IMG/VR virus record: IMGVR_UViG_3300017772_000128 | Span: 1 to 24,052 of that record | DNA from: a virus | DNA length: 24,052 bases | Reading direction: 5' to 3' (one strand) | Shown here: positions 1 through 6,717 of the stretch, piece after piece | Layout: each line of letters begins with the position of its first letter | How positions within the stretch are numbered: the first letter of the stretch is position 1 | Position numbers and translations under genes: made by a program | The notes under the pieces: model-generated | What the model was told of the DNA's origin: nothing | Databases searched by the model: none | The model's input: the letters and a program-made list of their open reading frames with translations, nothing else

Positions 1-1
1 A

Positions 2-1549
2 ACAAACCCTAATGCTATTATATATGACGGTATGTACAGCCCTAATATGCAACTATACAAAGTACCAGATTATGTAGCAGCTTGTAACTGGTGTTTAATT
101 GACCAAAAGGTAGCAGAATTTCATTTAGCAAATATAGAAAACGGTTTTGCAGGATCTTACTTTATTAGTTTTGCTAATGGAGTACCAACAGCAGAAGAAC
201 GAAGACAAGTAGAAAATAGTATTAAAAAGAAATTTACAGGTTCAGGTAATGCAGGTAAATTTGTACTTACATTTTCAGACGATAAAAACAGAACACCAGA
301 CATAACACCTATTTCGGTAGCTGACGCAGACAAACAATACTTAGCTTTACAGGAACTTTTAGTACAAAACATACTTACAGGTCATAGAGTTACTTCACCT
401 ATGTTAATGGGTATTAAAAACAGTACAGGTTTAGGTAATAACGCAGAAGAACTAAATAGTGCTTTTGAAGTATTTTTAAACACTGTAATAAAACCATTTC
501 AAAATAACATATTATCTTGTTTAGGTAAAATCTTAGAAGTAAACGGTATTAACTTACCTTTAGAAATAGTACAGAACAAACCAATTACAACAAGGTTTAC
601 TATAGAAGATATGAAGTCAGTAATGACTGAAGACGAAATACGTGCAGAATTAGGTTTAAAACCTTTAGAAGAAGAACTAACAGCTGACGACGAAGACAAT
701 AGACAAGAATACGCAAAGGTTGGTAGTATGATAACAGACGGTAAAGAACTACCTTTATTCGACACTATAGAAGAAGCAGAAGCTGAAGCAGAAAAATTAG
801 GTTGTTCAGGTTACCACGAACACACACAAGACGGTAAAACGTATTATATGCCGTGTGAAAACCACGACCAAATAACTAACTTACAAAAGTGTGATTGTGC
901 TAAACCTTCTAAAGATTGTAAAAAAAAATGTGACAGATACGAAGAAACAGAACTAGATAAGTTTATAGCAGAATACGGAGAGGACGCACCAGAAGGTTAC
1001 GAACTAATAGATGACGAAAGAGTAGAAGACGAAGACGAAGACTTTGATTTCGAAAAAGAATTAAACGAAATACACCGTTTAGACTTAGCTACAACAGGAA
1101 CAGCAAGACCTAACGCACGTTCAGAACAAGACGGAATAGATAAAAACTACAACTTATACAAAGTAAGATACGAATACGCAGAAGATACAGGACTAACTAG
1201 AGAAAGTGGTAAAAGTAGGGAGTTTTGCACTAAAATGTTATCGGCTAAAAAAATGTATCGTAAAGAAGATTTAATAAGATTAGAAAATATACCTGTAAAT
1301 AGAGGTTGGGGTAAAGGTGGTGCAGACACTTATTCTATATGGAAATTTAAAGGAGGGGGTTCGTGTCATCATTACTTCAGAAGGAAGATCTGGAAATTTA
1401 CTTTAGGAGTTTCAAGAAGTGGTAACTTAGAAGATGGGGATGTTATTAGTACTGCTAAAGCTAGGAAGTCAGGATTTTACCCAGAAGCTAACGATATTAA
1501 AGTATCTACAGCACCGAAAAGAATGCCGAACAAAGGATTTATAAAATAA
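2..1549 (+). CDS. Portal protein (5' end missing) fused to a minor-head-like C-terminal domain
   Basis: The reading frame is open from base 2 with no stop upstream, so the N-terminus lies outside the window; the ATG at 32 is internal. Numbering from that Met, residues 1-215 resemble the C-terminal half of a siphovirus portal, the dodecameric ring at the capsid vertex through which DNA is packaged. Residues 255-300 form a Cys/His-rich stretch (GCSGYHEH, YYMPCENH, CDC, DCKKKC) that could bind metal. A very acidic linker follows (320-345). Residues 370-455 (SREFCTKM, NRGWGKGGADTYSIWKFKGG, SCHHYFRR) resemble the domain that Bacteroidota phages carry in place of a Mu gpF-like minor head protein. 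A head-tail connector gene follows 6 bases after the stop. Portal assignment is by family recognition; the role of the C-terminal domain is inference. Confidence 0.8.
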   Translation, partial: TNPNAIIYDGMYSPNMQLYKVPDYVAACNWCLIDQKVAEFHLANIENGFAGSYFISFANGVPTAEERRQVENSIKKKFTGSGNAGKFVLTFSDDKNRTPDITPISVADADKQYLALQELLVQNILTGHRVTSPMLMGIKNSTGLGNNAEELNSAFEVFLNTVIKPFQNNILSCLGKILEVNGINLPLEIVQNKPITTRFTIEDMKSVMTEDEIRAELGLKPLEEELTADDEDNRQEYAKVGSMITDGKELPLFDTIEEAEAEAEKLGCSGYHEHTQDGKTYYMPCENHDQITNLQKCDCAKPSKDCKKKCDRYEETELDKFIAEYGEDAPEGYELIDDERVEDEDEDFDFEKELNEIHRLDLATTGTARPNARSEQDGIDKNYNLYKVRYEYAEDTGLTRESGKSREFCTKMLSAKKMYRKEDLIRLENIPVNRGWGKGGADTYSIWKFKGGGSCHHYFRRKIWKFTLGVSRSGNLEDGDVISTAKARKSGFYPEANDIKVSTAPKRMPNKGFIK

Positions 1550-1555
1550 AATTAA

Positions 1556-2119
1556 ATGTCATACGTATTATTCATAAGTGAAAACAAAATAAAAGACAGT
1601 ACTGCAATAGGTGGTAATGTAGACAACGAATTTTTACTACCATACATAAAGGTAGCACAAAAGAAGTATATAGAAACTAAGTTAGGAACTGACCTATTCG
1701 AAGCGTTACAGACGAAAATAACAGCAGGTTCTTTAAGTGGTGCATACCAGACTTTAGTAGACGACTACATACAAGACGCTTTAGTACATTGGAGTTTTTA
1801 CGAAGCTTTACCATTTTTACGTTATAAGGTTATGAACAACAACGTAGTTTCTAAAACTGCAGAAAACAGTACACCTTTAACACGAGAAGAAGCACAAGAT
1901 TTGCGTGAAGAAATTAGGAACACTTCTGAATTCTACACCGAACGCCTCATAGAATTCATTAAAAACAATACTGCAAGTTTTCCTGAATATTCTACTAACA
2001 CAGGTGCAGACGTAACACCAGACCACAGTAACTATTATTCTGGAATGAATTTAGAATACGACAGAAACCAACGTAGAGATATTACTTTAGACGACTTCTT
2101 AACACCAGATCTTAAATAA
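1556..2119 (+). CDS. Head-tail connector (neck) protein
   Basis: This 187-residue protein starts 6 bases after the portal stop. The N-terminus (FISENKIKDSTAIGGNVDNE, then a helix with YIKVAQKKYIETKLGTDLF) matches the pattern of the uncharacterised connector family that follows the portal in many Bacteroidota phages: a helical protein predicted to dock under the portal and close the head for tail joining. The helical middle (DDYIQDALVHWSFYEALPFLRYK) is typical, and the acidic tail is unlike a membrane or enzyme domain. The stop overlaps the next ATG as TAATG. Family resemblance and position support the call; I see no catalytic motif. It could instead be an adaptor of the gp6 or gp15 class. Confidence 0.7.
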   Translation: MSYVLFISENKIKDSTAIGGNVDNEFLLPYIKVAQKKYIETKLGTDLFEALQTKITAGSLSGAYQTLVDDYIQDALVHWSFYEALPFLRYKVMNNNVVSKTAENSTPLTREEAQDLREEIRNTSEFYTERLIEFIKNNTASFPEYSTNTGADVTPDHSNYYSGMNLEYDRNQRRDITLDDFLTPDLK

Positions 2120-2232
2120 TGAAAAAGAACTATAAACCGAAAGCTAAAAACGAAGTAGCTTTAAAAACATATATTAAAAGTGCCAATAAGAACAGCAACA
2201 AAAGACACAGTAGAAACAATAGTAGTAAATAG
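2119..2232 (+). CDS. Small basic protein, 37 aa, unknown
   Basis: The ATG overlaps the connector stop (TAATG), an arrangement seen at many real junctions here, and encodes a Lys/Asn-rich peptide beginning MKKNYKPKAKNEVALKTYIK. The last 53 bases overlap the holin-like ORF in another frame. Translation of this peptide may couple expression of that ORF, which has only a GTG start. Alternatively the coding signal of the first half belongs to a +1 shift into the holin-like frame. No function can be assigned, and the C-terminal third (asparagine/serine-rich) is probably unconstrained. Confidence 0.45.
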   Translation: MKKNYKPKAKNEVALKTYIKSANKNSNKRHSRNNSSK

Positions 2233-2353
2233 TTCTGTAATAGGTTTTACTACATTTGCCGAAATAGAAATGATTTTAAAAATATTACTATTAGTTTTAA
2301 CTATTGGATATACTGTAAATAGGTGGTACTCGCACTATAAAAAAAATAAATAA
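2180..2353 (+). CDS. Holin-like small membrane protein
   Basis: GTG is the only usable start in this frame, because a stop lies at 2162-2164 and no ATG or TTG intervenes. The 57-residue product begins with a polar segment (PIRTATKDTVETIVVNSS). It continues with a short amphipathic stretch and one strong membrane helix at about residues 31-47 (MILKILLLVLTIGYTV), then a basic tail (RWYSHYKKNK). This resembles small membrane proteins I know from lysis regions of Bacteroidota phages. Its place just ahead of an M15 peptidase supports a role in letting endolysin reach the peptidoglycan. A holin role is inferred from topology and neighbours only; it could also be a tail- or head-associated membrane peptide. 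The start overlaps the preceding basic ORF in a different frame. Confidence 0.65.
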   Translation: MPIRTATKDTVETIVVNSSVIGFTTFAEIEMILKILLLVLTIGYTVNRWYSHYKKNK

Positions 2354-2440
2354 ATGAAAACACTTTGTAAAATATTATACTACATAACTTTAAAAAAAGT
2401 ATGTTTAGGTAAATGCGACCTAGACTGTAAAAAAAAATAA
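2354..2440 (+). CDS. Tiny Cys/Lys-rich peptide, 28 aa
   Basis: The ATG at 2354 directly follows the holin-like stop and its TAA overlaps the ATG of the M15 peptidase (TAATG). The product has four cysteines and a basic end (CLGKCDLDCKKK) after a short hydrophobic N-terminal part (MKTLCKILYYITLKK). I have an impression of similar short ORFs in this position in other Bacteroidota phages, but cannot verify it. The hydrophobic start and Cys-rich end would suit an exported or membrane-edge lysis accessory. No function is assigned. Confidence 0.5.
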   Translation: MKTLCKILYYITLKKVCLGKCDLDCKKK

Positions 2441-2823
2441 TGACTTTAAAATACTTTAAACACTCAGAGTTTAATTGTAATTGCGGTGGTGAAGACTGTA
2501 AAGGTGAAAAGATGAACTACGCATTTTTAGACAAACTAGACCGTGCAAGAGGACTAGCAGAAAATACACCTTTTAAAATAACGAGTGGGTTTAGATGTAA
2601 GGAGTACAACGAAGATCTTATAAAAAGAGGTTATAAGGCAAGTCGCAATAGTAGTCACTTAAAAGGACTAGCAGCAGACATAAGCGTTAAGGATAGTAAA
2701 AGTAGATTTATAGTTATTAATAGCTTATTGTTAGCAGGTTTTACCAGGATAGGTATTGCAGATACATTTATTCACGTAGATTTAGATTTAGAAAAAACAC
2801 AAAACGTAACTTGGACATATTAA
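2440..2823 (+). CDS. M15-family peptidase, probable endolysin
   Basis: The 127-residue protein carries the D-Ala-D-Ala carboxypeptidase (M15A) signature: SSHLKGLAAD at 71-80 supplies zinc ligands H73 and D80, and HVD at 112-114 supplies H112. SGFRC at 49-53 is the usual preceding element, and the N-terminus (HSEFNCNCGG) contains extra cysteines. Enzymes of this type cut peptide bonds in peptidoglycan stem peptides. In phages they act as endolysins for release. The short length, with no signal peptide or cell-wall-binding domain, fits a minimal cytoplasmic endolysin needing a holin; a holin-like ORF lies just upstream. A virion-associated role is the alternative. The start overlaps the previous stop (TAATG). 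Confidence 0.9.
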   Translation: MTLKYFKHSEFNCNCGGEDCKGEKMNYAFLDKLDRARGLAENTPFKITSGFRCKEYNEDLIKRGYKASRNSSHLKGLAADISVKDSKSRFIVINSLLLAGFTRIGIADTFIHVDLDLEKTQNVTWTY

Positions 2824-2840
2824 CTAAAATTATATATATT

Positions 2841-2996
2841 ATGGAATTATCAAACATTGACTGGACTACTTTAATTTGGTCACTAATAGCAATTTTCGAA
2901 GTAATTGTTAGACTTACACCGTCTGAAAAAGACAACTCATTATTAAATAAGGTTATTTGGTTTATCGATAAAGTAGTACCAAACAGAACCAAGTAA
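2841..2996 (+). CDS. Small membrane protein of the lysis region, 51 aa
   Basis: I chose the ATG at 2841 (MELSNIDWTT) over the in-frame ATG at 2811, because 2811 lies inside the peptidase gene and would add an unlikely leader; the A/T leader before 2841 suits local starts. A hydrophobic helix (about residues 10-23, LIWSLIAIFEVIVR) is followed by a polar segment and an amphipathic C-terminal helix (LLNKVIWFIDKVVPN). The pattern is familiar from Bacteroidota phage lysis and tail-end regions. It may be a second holin, antiholin or spanin-like peptide. The stop overlaps the next ATG (TAATG). Confidence 0.7.
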   Translation: MELSNIDWTTLIWSLIAIFEVIVRLTPSEKDNSLLNKVIWFIDKVVPNRTK

Positions 2997-3715
2997 TGCG
3001 TAATAACCGTTATAGGTTAAAACCACACGAAATAGAAGTATTAAATAAACTACGTTCAGAACCAAAAAGAAACGTATTAGTTATAGGTGACTTACACTGT
3101 CCTTTTGACTTAGACGAATATTTAGACTTCTGTAAAGAACAGTACGTTAAATACTCTTGTAACGAAGTTGTATTTATAGGTGACGTTATAGATAATCACT
3201 ATAGTAGTTATCACGAAACAGACGCCGACGGAATGGGTGGAGGTGAAGAACTAGACTTTGCTATAAAACGAATTGCAAGGTGGTATGAAGCGTTTCCTAA
3301 AGCTACAGTTATTATAGGAAACCACGACAGACTTATAATGCGTAAAGCACAAACAAGCGCAATACCGAAGAAGTGGATAAAGTCTTATAAAGAAGTCTTA
3401 GAAGTGCCTAAATGGAATTTTAAGGTATCTTACGAATTAGACAACGTACAATATTTACACGGTGAAGGTGGTACTGCACGAACAAAATGTCGTGCTGATC
3501 TTATGAACACAGTACAAGGACACTTACATACACAATGTTATACAGAAAACTATGTAGGTAAAAACTTTCGTATTTTTGGTATGCAAGTAGGTTGTGGTAT
3601 TGACTTTTCTAGCTATTCTTTTGCTTATGCTAAGGCGGGTAAAAAACCAGCTATAGCGTGTTCGGTAGTATTAGAGAACGGAACAGTACCAATAAACCTT
3701 TTAATGTCTTTATAG
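2996..3715 (+). CDS. Calcineurin-like metallophosphoesterase
   Basis: All signature blocks of the metallophosphoesterase fold are present in order: GDLHCP (31-36, metal ligands D32 and H34), GDVID (62-66, D63), GNHD (108-111, N109 and H110), HGEGG (155-159) and GHLH (175-178). The enzyme should bind two metal ions and hydrolyse phosphoesters such as nucleic acid ends, cyclic nucleotides or nucleotides. The substrate cannot be told from sequence. At 239 residues it is a single catalytic domain without a membrane or secretion signal. It is the last gene before the 3716-3877 gap, so it is probably expressed with the late genes although its role is enzymatic. Phage relatives are often listed as phosphoesterases of unknown target. 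Confidence 0.9.
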   Translation: MRNNRYRLKPHEIEVLNKLRSEPKRNVLVIGDLHCPFDLDEYLDFCKEQYVKYSCNEVVFIGDVIDNHYSSYHETDADGMGGGEELDFAIKRIARWYEAFPKATVIIGNHDRLIMRKAQTSAIPKKWIKSYKEVLEVPKWNFKVSYELDNVQYLHGEGGTARTKCRADLMNTVQGHLHTQCYTENYVGKNFRIFGMQVGCGIDFSSYSFAYAKAGKKPAIACSVVLENGTVPINLLMSL

Positions 3716-3739
3716 GTACGTTTTAAGACACTTTCGTAC
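3716..3739 (+). terminator. Weak hairpin just after the late block
   Basis: Arms GTACG (3716-3720) and CGTAC (3735-3739) begin within a base of the phosphoesterase stop. A G-T pair can extend the stem, and a small inner AAG/CTT pairing is possible in the loop. The stem is short and only an ATTTTAAT stretch follows, so termination here is uncertain. Confidence 0.25.
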
Positions 3740-3765
3740 TATTTTAATACAAACACACTACAGAA

Positions 3766-3786
3766 GTATCTAAACTTATTAGATAC
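3766..3786 (+). terminator. Perfect 8-bp hairpin in the intergenic gap (terminator or operator)
   Basis: Arms GTATCTAA (3766-3773) and TTAGATAC (3779-3786) are perfectly complementary with a 5-base loop (ACTTA). No T-run follows, so it is not a classical intrinsic terminator. It lies between the convergence of late transcription and the promoter at 3841, which suits either transcript-end formation or a protein-binding dyad. This gap (3716-3877) holds no gene that I can support. Confidence 0.5.
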
Positions 3787-3840
3787 AAAATCCTTATAAA
3801 CACCCTAAATGTTAATAACTTTTAAATAATTTTGTTTAAA

Positions 3841-3873
3841 TTTGTGTTAGTAATAAAATAATTACTATATTTG
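3841..3873 (+). promoter_or_regulatory. Host-type (Bacteroidota sigma) promoter for the early genes
   Basis: TTTG at 3841-3844 and TATATTTG at 3866-3873 match the Bacteroidota -33 TTTG and -7 TAnnTTTG boxes with a 21-base spacer. The box ends 4 bases before the ATG at 3878, so transcription should begin at or near that codon. It lies in the only large gap and faces the early genes. Confidence 0.7.
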
Positions 3874-3877
3874 TAGT

Positions 3878-4039
3878 ATGAAAACAATAGAAATAAATAC
3901 TACTCAATATTGGACGAACAAAAGAAGCGGTTTAGTTTGGTCGGTTCAACAATCAGAAAACGATATTATTATATTTAGACATAACAAAACTAAAATAATA
4001 TCTATTGAAAATTTATTAAAAAATTTCATACAAAAATAA
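3878..4039 (+). CDS. First early ORF, 53 aa, unknown
   Basis: The ATG lies 4 bases downstream of the -7 box, so the message would be leaderless or nearly so. The product begins MKTIEINTTQYWTNKRSGLV and includes a beta-rich centre (GLVWSVQQSENDIIIFRH) and a helical end (ISIENLLKNFIQK). No family is recognised. Its place as the first gene behind the early promoter is where phages often keep small host-takeover or antidefence proteins, but nothing in the sequence shows that function. Confidence 0.65.
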   Translation: MKTIEINTTQYWTNKRSGLVWSVQQSENDIIIFRHNKTKIISIENLLKNFIQK

Positions 4040-4070
4040 TTAAACGAATTAAAAACTAAAAATTAAAATT

Positions 4071-4295
4071 ATGAAAACAAGATTAAAAAAAGACGTCTAC
4101 AAGATTATTGAAAACGGGCAACACCTTAATAGTTTAGACGCTACAGAACGTATTGTAAAAATTGCAAACGATTATTGTACGGACAAAATGATAGAGCATA
4201 TAAACCATATTATAGACACTTATATATTAGATAATATAAGTTTACACGCTTTACAGAATAAAAGAAGTGAATTGTATAACATTAAAACAAAATAA
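4071..4295 (+). CDS. Hypothetical early protein, 74 aa
   Basis: This is a charged, mostly helical protein (MKTRLKKDVYKIIENGQHLN..., with a central DKMIEHINHIIDTYIL helix) and no recognisable domain. It begins after a 31-base A-rich leader, and the next gene begins one base after its stop, so it is part of the early operon. Lack of cysteines or a membrane segment points to a small cytosolic protein. Function unknown. Confidence 0.65.
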   Translation: MKTRLKKDVYKIIENGQHLNSLDATERIVKIANDYCTDKMIEHINHIIDTYILDNISLHALQNKRSELYNIKTK

Positions 4296-4296
4296 G

Positions 4297-4509
4297 ATGT
4301 TTAAAATAACTAACAAACAATCGGGATTTAGTCAGTATATGAGTAAGCAAGATATGCAAAGATTTATAACGCATAACAACGACTATAAATATAATGTAAA
4401 AAGAATTAACGAAATAGATATAGACTTAATTAGTGAAATAACATACGCTGTAATTGGTGTTATATCTTTATCTATATTAATAACCTTATTTTACTTTATA
4501 AGCTTATGA
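4297..4509 (+). CDS. Small membrane-anchored protein, 70 aa
   Basis: I placed the start at the ATG 4297 (MFKITNKQSG), one base after the previous stop, rather than at an upstream in-frame GTG inside the previous gene. The first 45 residues are polar (SQYMSKQDMQRFITHNNDYK). The last about 22 (ITYAVIGVISLSILITLFYF) form one clear membrane helix ending at the C-terminus, so the protein is probably tail-anchored with its N-terminus in the cytoplasm. It could be a superinfection-exclusion or host-modifying protein; that is inference. Its stop overlaps the next start (ATGA). Confidence 0.65.
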   Translation: MFKITNKQSGFSQYMSKQDMQRFITHNNDYKYNVKRINEIDIDLISEITYAVIGVISLSILITLFYFISL

Positions 4510-4685
4510 TAACTATAATAACAAACGAACAATACGATCCTACAGAATATAACGGAGATAATGTTATTTGTGGACTTTGTGAAAAAGAAGCAGAATTTGA
4601 CGACTGCTATTGTGAAGACCACCAAAATTGTAAAGAGTGTGGAGAACGTGAAGTATGCGAAGACGAATGTATAATATATAAATAA
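4506..4685 (+). CDS. Cys-rich zinc-binding-like protein, 59 aa
   Basis: The start overlaps the previous stop (ATGA). After about 20 polar residues come eight cysteines and one histidine in knuckle-like pairs: CGLC, CYCEDH, CKEC and then C-x3-C near the end. This looks like one or two small zinc ribbons. Such acidic zinc-ribbon proteins are common in phage early regions as DNA-, RNA- or protein-binding modules. No specific family is recognised. An antisense open frame crosses it but has no coding support. Confidence 0.65.
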   Translation: MITIITNEQYDPTEYNGDNVICGLCEKEAEFDDCYCEDHQNCKECGEREVCEDECIIYK

Positions 4686-4691
4686 ATAAAT

Positions 4692-5105
4692 ATGAATTTA
4701 ATCAAAACAACAAACATTAAGGAAACTGTAGCAGAAATAACTACTGCAGTACAAAACGGAGAAGTAAACGCTTTAGAAGCTTTTATAAGCCTAAAGAAAA
4801 TCGAAGAAATTATTAAACAAGTTAAAAAGAATGTAGACGACTTAGTAATAGAAGAAGCAGCTAAGTTTAATACAAAAACTTTTACTACATTTGACGCAGA
4901 AGTTACACTTAAAAATTCTGCTACTAGATACGATTTTTCTAACATACCAGAAATTGTAACAAGAGAACTTGAATTGAAAGCTTTAAAAGACAAACACAAG
5001 GCAGCTATAAAGTCAGATGTTATAGACTTAGACACAGGCGAGTTAGTAGAACCACCAATAGTTAAAGGTGGTAAAGAAGTAGTAAGTATAAAATTAAACA
5101 AATAG
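4692..5105 (+). CDS. Conserved phage protein of the replication region, 137 aa
   Basis: The pattern matches a family I recognise from many Bacteroidota phages and prophages. An N-terminal helical part (NALEAFISLKKIEEIIKQVK) is followed by a charged helix, a beta segment (TFTTFDAEVTLKNSATRYDF) and a C-terminal strand (EVVSIKLNK). No function is established for it to my knowledge. The steady location just before the SSB-like protein and replication genes suggests a DNA-metabolism role, which is inference. The extended charged helix makes a coiled-coil dimer possible. Confidence 0.7.
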   Translation: MNLIKTTNIKETVAEITTAVQNGEVNALEAFISLKKIEEIIKQVKKNVDDLVIEEAAKFNTKTFTTFDAEVTLKNSATRYDFSNIPEIVTRELELKALKDKHKAAIKSDVIDLDTGELVEPPIVKGGKEVVSIKLNK

Positions 5106-5150
5106 GGGTAAGTCGAAAACCTAATAGAGTAGACAAAATAAATAAATATT

Positions 5151-5594
5151 ATGAAAACAGCAAAAGTAACAAACGTACAAGGTTCAGGAACATTTAAAGA
5201 ATTATATGTATTTGAACTAGAATTAGACAACAACGACGCAGGTAAAATCTACAAGAAAGGACAAGACGCAGGCGTTAAAGTAGGTGACGAAATAACCTAC
5301 ACAATAAACGATAAAGGTTCTATAAAGATACAAAGAGAACAATACAGCGGTGGCGGTGGATATTCTAGTAAATCTAACCCAGACGTACAGAAGTCTATTA
5401 TTAAACAATCAAGTTTAAAAGCAGCAGTAGAACTATGTAGTGCTTATATAAAGTCTGGTAACAGTGTAAATAGTGCAGATGTATTAAGATTAGCAGACAC
5501 TTTTACGCATTGGGTAAACGGTAAAGAAACAGAAGTAGTAGCTAAGACAGAAAAAGTAGTTGCTAAAATTGATAACACAGACTTACCGTTTTAA
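5151..5594 (+). CDS. SSB-like single-stranded DNA-binding protein
   Basis: The 147-residue protein has a beta-rich N-terminal domain (residues 1-65, TAKVTNVQGSGTFKELYVFE, then KVGDEITYTINDKGSIKIQ), consistent with an OB fold. A Gly/Ser-rich linker (66-75, YSGGGGYSSK) and a helical region (80-122) follow. It ends in DNTDLPF at the extreme C-terminus. That tail closely resembles the acidic DDDLPF-type tip by which bacterial SSB proteins recruit partners. Role: coat single strands at the phage fork and recruit replication and repair proteins. The order differs from classic SSB by the helical insert, so the domain call is moderate. It overlaps the next start (TAATG). Confidence 0.65.
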   Translation: MKTAKVTNVQGSGTFKELYVFELELDNNDAGKIYKKGQDAGVKVGDEITYTINDKGSIKIQREQYSGGGGYSSKSNPDVQKSIIKQSSLKAAVELCSAYIKSGNSVNSADVLRLADTFTHWVNGKETEVVAKTEKVVAKIDNTDLPF

Positions 5595-6115
5595 TGATTT
5601 TAGAAGGAATAACGGACACAAAAGAAGTAAAAGACCTTTGTAATATTGCTACTGAAATAGTAGGACTAGAACAAGGTTCTTTAACTTCTAAGTCAAGGAA
5701 GGAGCCGTACGCTTTAGCAAGACAAGTAGTAGCGAATATATGTTTAAAAAATGGAATACATTTCGTTACAATAGCTAAGGTGTTAAACCGTGACAGATCT
5801 AACATTTACCACTACCAGAAGAAACACGCAGACAACTTTAAACTTTGGGCACAATACAGAAACCTATTTACTAAAGTATTTAATGTTTATAAGGAAAGTA
5901 AAAAAGAACAAAAGACTTTTTTAACTAAACAAGACTTACGTAACCACTTGTTAAGTAACGGAGTTAAAACCTCGACAGGTGAAGTATTTATTATTGTTAA
6001 AAGTGGTGTGTTAAAAACTTCTATAAGAACTTCTTATAAAGACTTTAGTAATCAATTAGAAAAGATTAGAATTGCTTTATTAGATTATCGATTTAGTTTA
6101 GACGTACAAATATGA
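5594..6115 (+). CDS. DnaA domain IV-like DNA-binding protein
   Basis: Residues about 18-78 (EIVGLEQGSLTSKSRK, ALARQVVANICLKN, FVTIAKVLNRDRSNIYHYQKKH) follow the layout of the C-terminal DNA-binding domain of DnaA: the basic KSRK loop, a helix beginning ALARQ, then a helix-turn-helix in which NRDRSNIYHY stands where DnaA has GGRDHTTVLHA. There is no AAA+ ATPase part. The C-terminal 95 residues are unassigned and helical. The likely role is recognition of a replication origin or regulation of initiation, and the next gene is a replisome-organiser type protein. A transcriptional regulator is the main alternative. The stop overlaps the next ATG (ATGA). Confidence 0.65.
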   Translation: MILEGITDTKEVKDLCNIATEIVGLEQGSLTSKSRKEPYALARQVVANICLKNGIHFVTIAKVLNRDRSNIYHYQKKHADNFKLWAQYRNLFTKVFNVYKESKKEQKTFLTKQDLRNHLLSNGVKTSTGEVFIIVKSGVLKTSIRTSYKDFSNQLEKIRIALLDYRFSLDVQI

Positions 6116-6717
6116 AACCGAACTACTACGCAATACTAACTTCTGAAGTTAGATACAACCAGAACTTAACCCCGAACGCTAAGTTATTATATGCAGAAAT
6201 TACAGCGTTAATAAATATGAACGGGGTTTGTTTTGCTAGTAATAGTTACTTCGCAAACCTTTACGGAAAAACTAAAACCACAATTAGTAAATGGGTAAGT
6301 GAATTAGTTAAAGAAGGTTTTATAGAAATATCTTTTACATACAAAGAAGGTAGCAAAGAAATCGACAATAGGTATATAAGAATTATTAAAGGGGGTGTTG
6401 TTAAAAAGGTCAATACCCCCCTTGTCAAAAAGTTAAAAGATAATACTACAATACTTAATAATAATACTACGTATAGTAATAGTAAACCCTCTGTTGAAGA
6501 AATTAAACAATATTGTTTAGAACGTAACAACGGAATAGACGCAGAACAATTTTTTGACTTTTACGAAAGTAAGAATTGGTTTGTAGGTAAAAACAAAATG
6601 AAGAACTGGCAGGCGGCGGTTAGAACGTGGGAAAAACGAAAACAACAAAACCCTACATCTAAAATAGACCAACAGCTAGACAATTATAATAACGCAAAAA
6701 AACATTTAGGACTATGA
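6112..6717 (+). CDS. Replisome organiser / helix-turn-helix replication protein
   Basis: Residues 1-75 form a winged-helix type domain of the HTH_36 kind (YYAILTSEVRYNQNLTPNAK, FASNSYFANLYGKTKTTISK, WVSELVKEGFIEI), as in phage replication initiators. Residues 90-125 are a low-complexity linker (GGVVKKVNTPLVKKL, then N/T-rich). The C-terminal part (IDAEQFFDFYESKNWFVGKN, then WQAAVRTWEKR) matches the tail domain of such organisers, which loads the helicase. By analogy with lambda O the origin may lie inside the gene, and a striking hairpin with repeats is found in the linker. The helicase or its loader is not obvious nearby, so the phage probably borrows the host helicase. ATGA overlaps both neighbours. 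Confidence 0.75.
   Translation: MKPNYYAILTSEVRYNQNLTPNAKLLYAEITALINMNGVCFASNSYFANLYGKTKTTISKWVSELVKEGFIEISFTYKEGSKEIDNRYIRIIKGGVVKKVNTPLVKKLKDNTTILNNNTTYSNSKPSVEEIKQYCLERNNGIDAEQFFDFYESKNWFVGKNKMKNWQAAVRTWEKRKQQNPTSKIDQQLDNYNNAKKHLGL
6391..6434 (+). repeat. Origin-like hairpin and iteron pair inside the replication gene
   Basis: GGGGGTGTTG (6391-6400) pairs with CAATACCCCC (6411-6420), a 10-bp stem with one G-T pair and a 10-base loop. Two 13-mers, TTGTTAAAAAGGT (6398-6410) and TTGTCAAAAAGTT (6422-6434), match at 11 of 13 positions and are spaced 24 bases apart. The G/C-rich arms stand out in this AT-rich genome. The position in the initiator gene recalls the lambda origin. The function is inferred. 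Confidence 0.5.

Noticed and set aside
2221-2260. TACATTTG as a second host-type promoter
   Set aside because: It lies within the holin-like coding region with no TTTG at the correct spacing upstream.
4607-5233. Antisense open frame of 208 codons
   Set aside because: It crosses three + strand genes with good overlaps and motif patterns, and its product is low-complexity Ser/Phe-rich, as expected from the reverse of A-rich codons.
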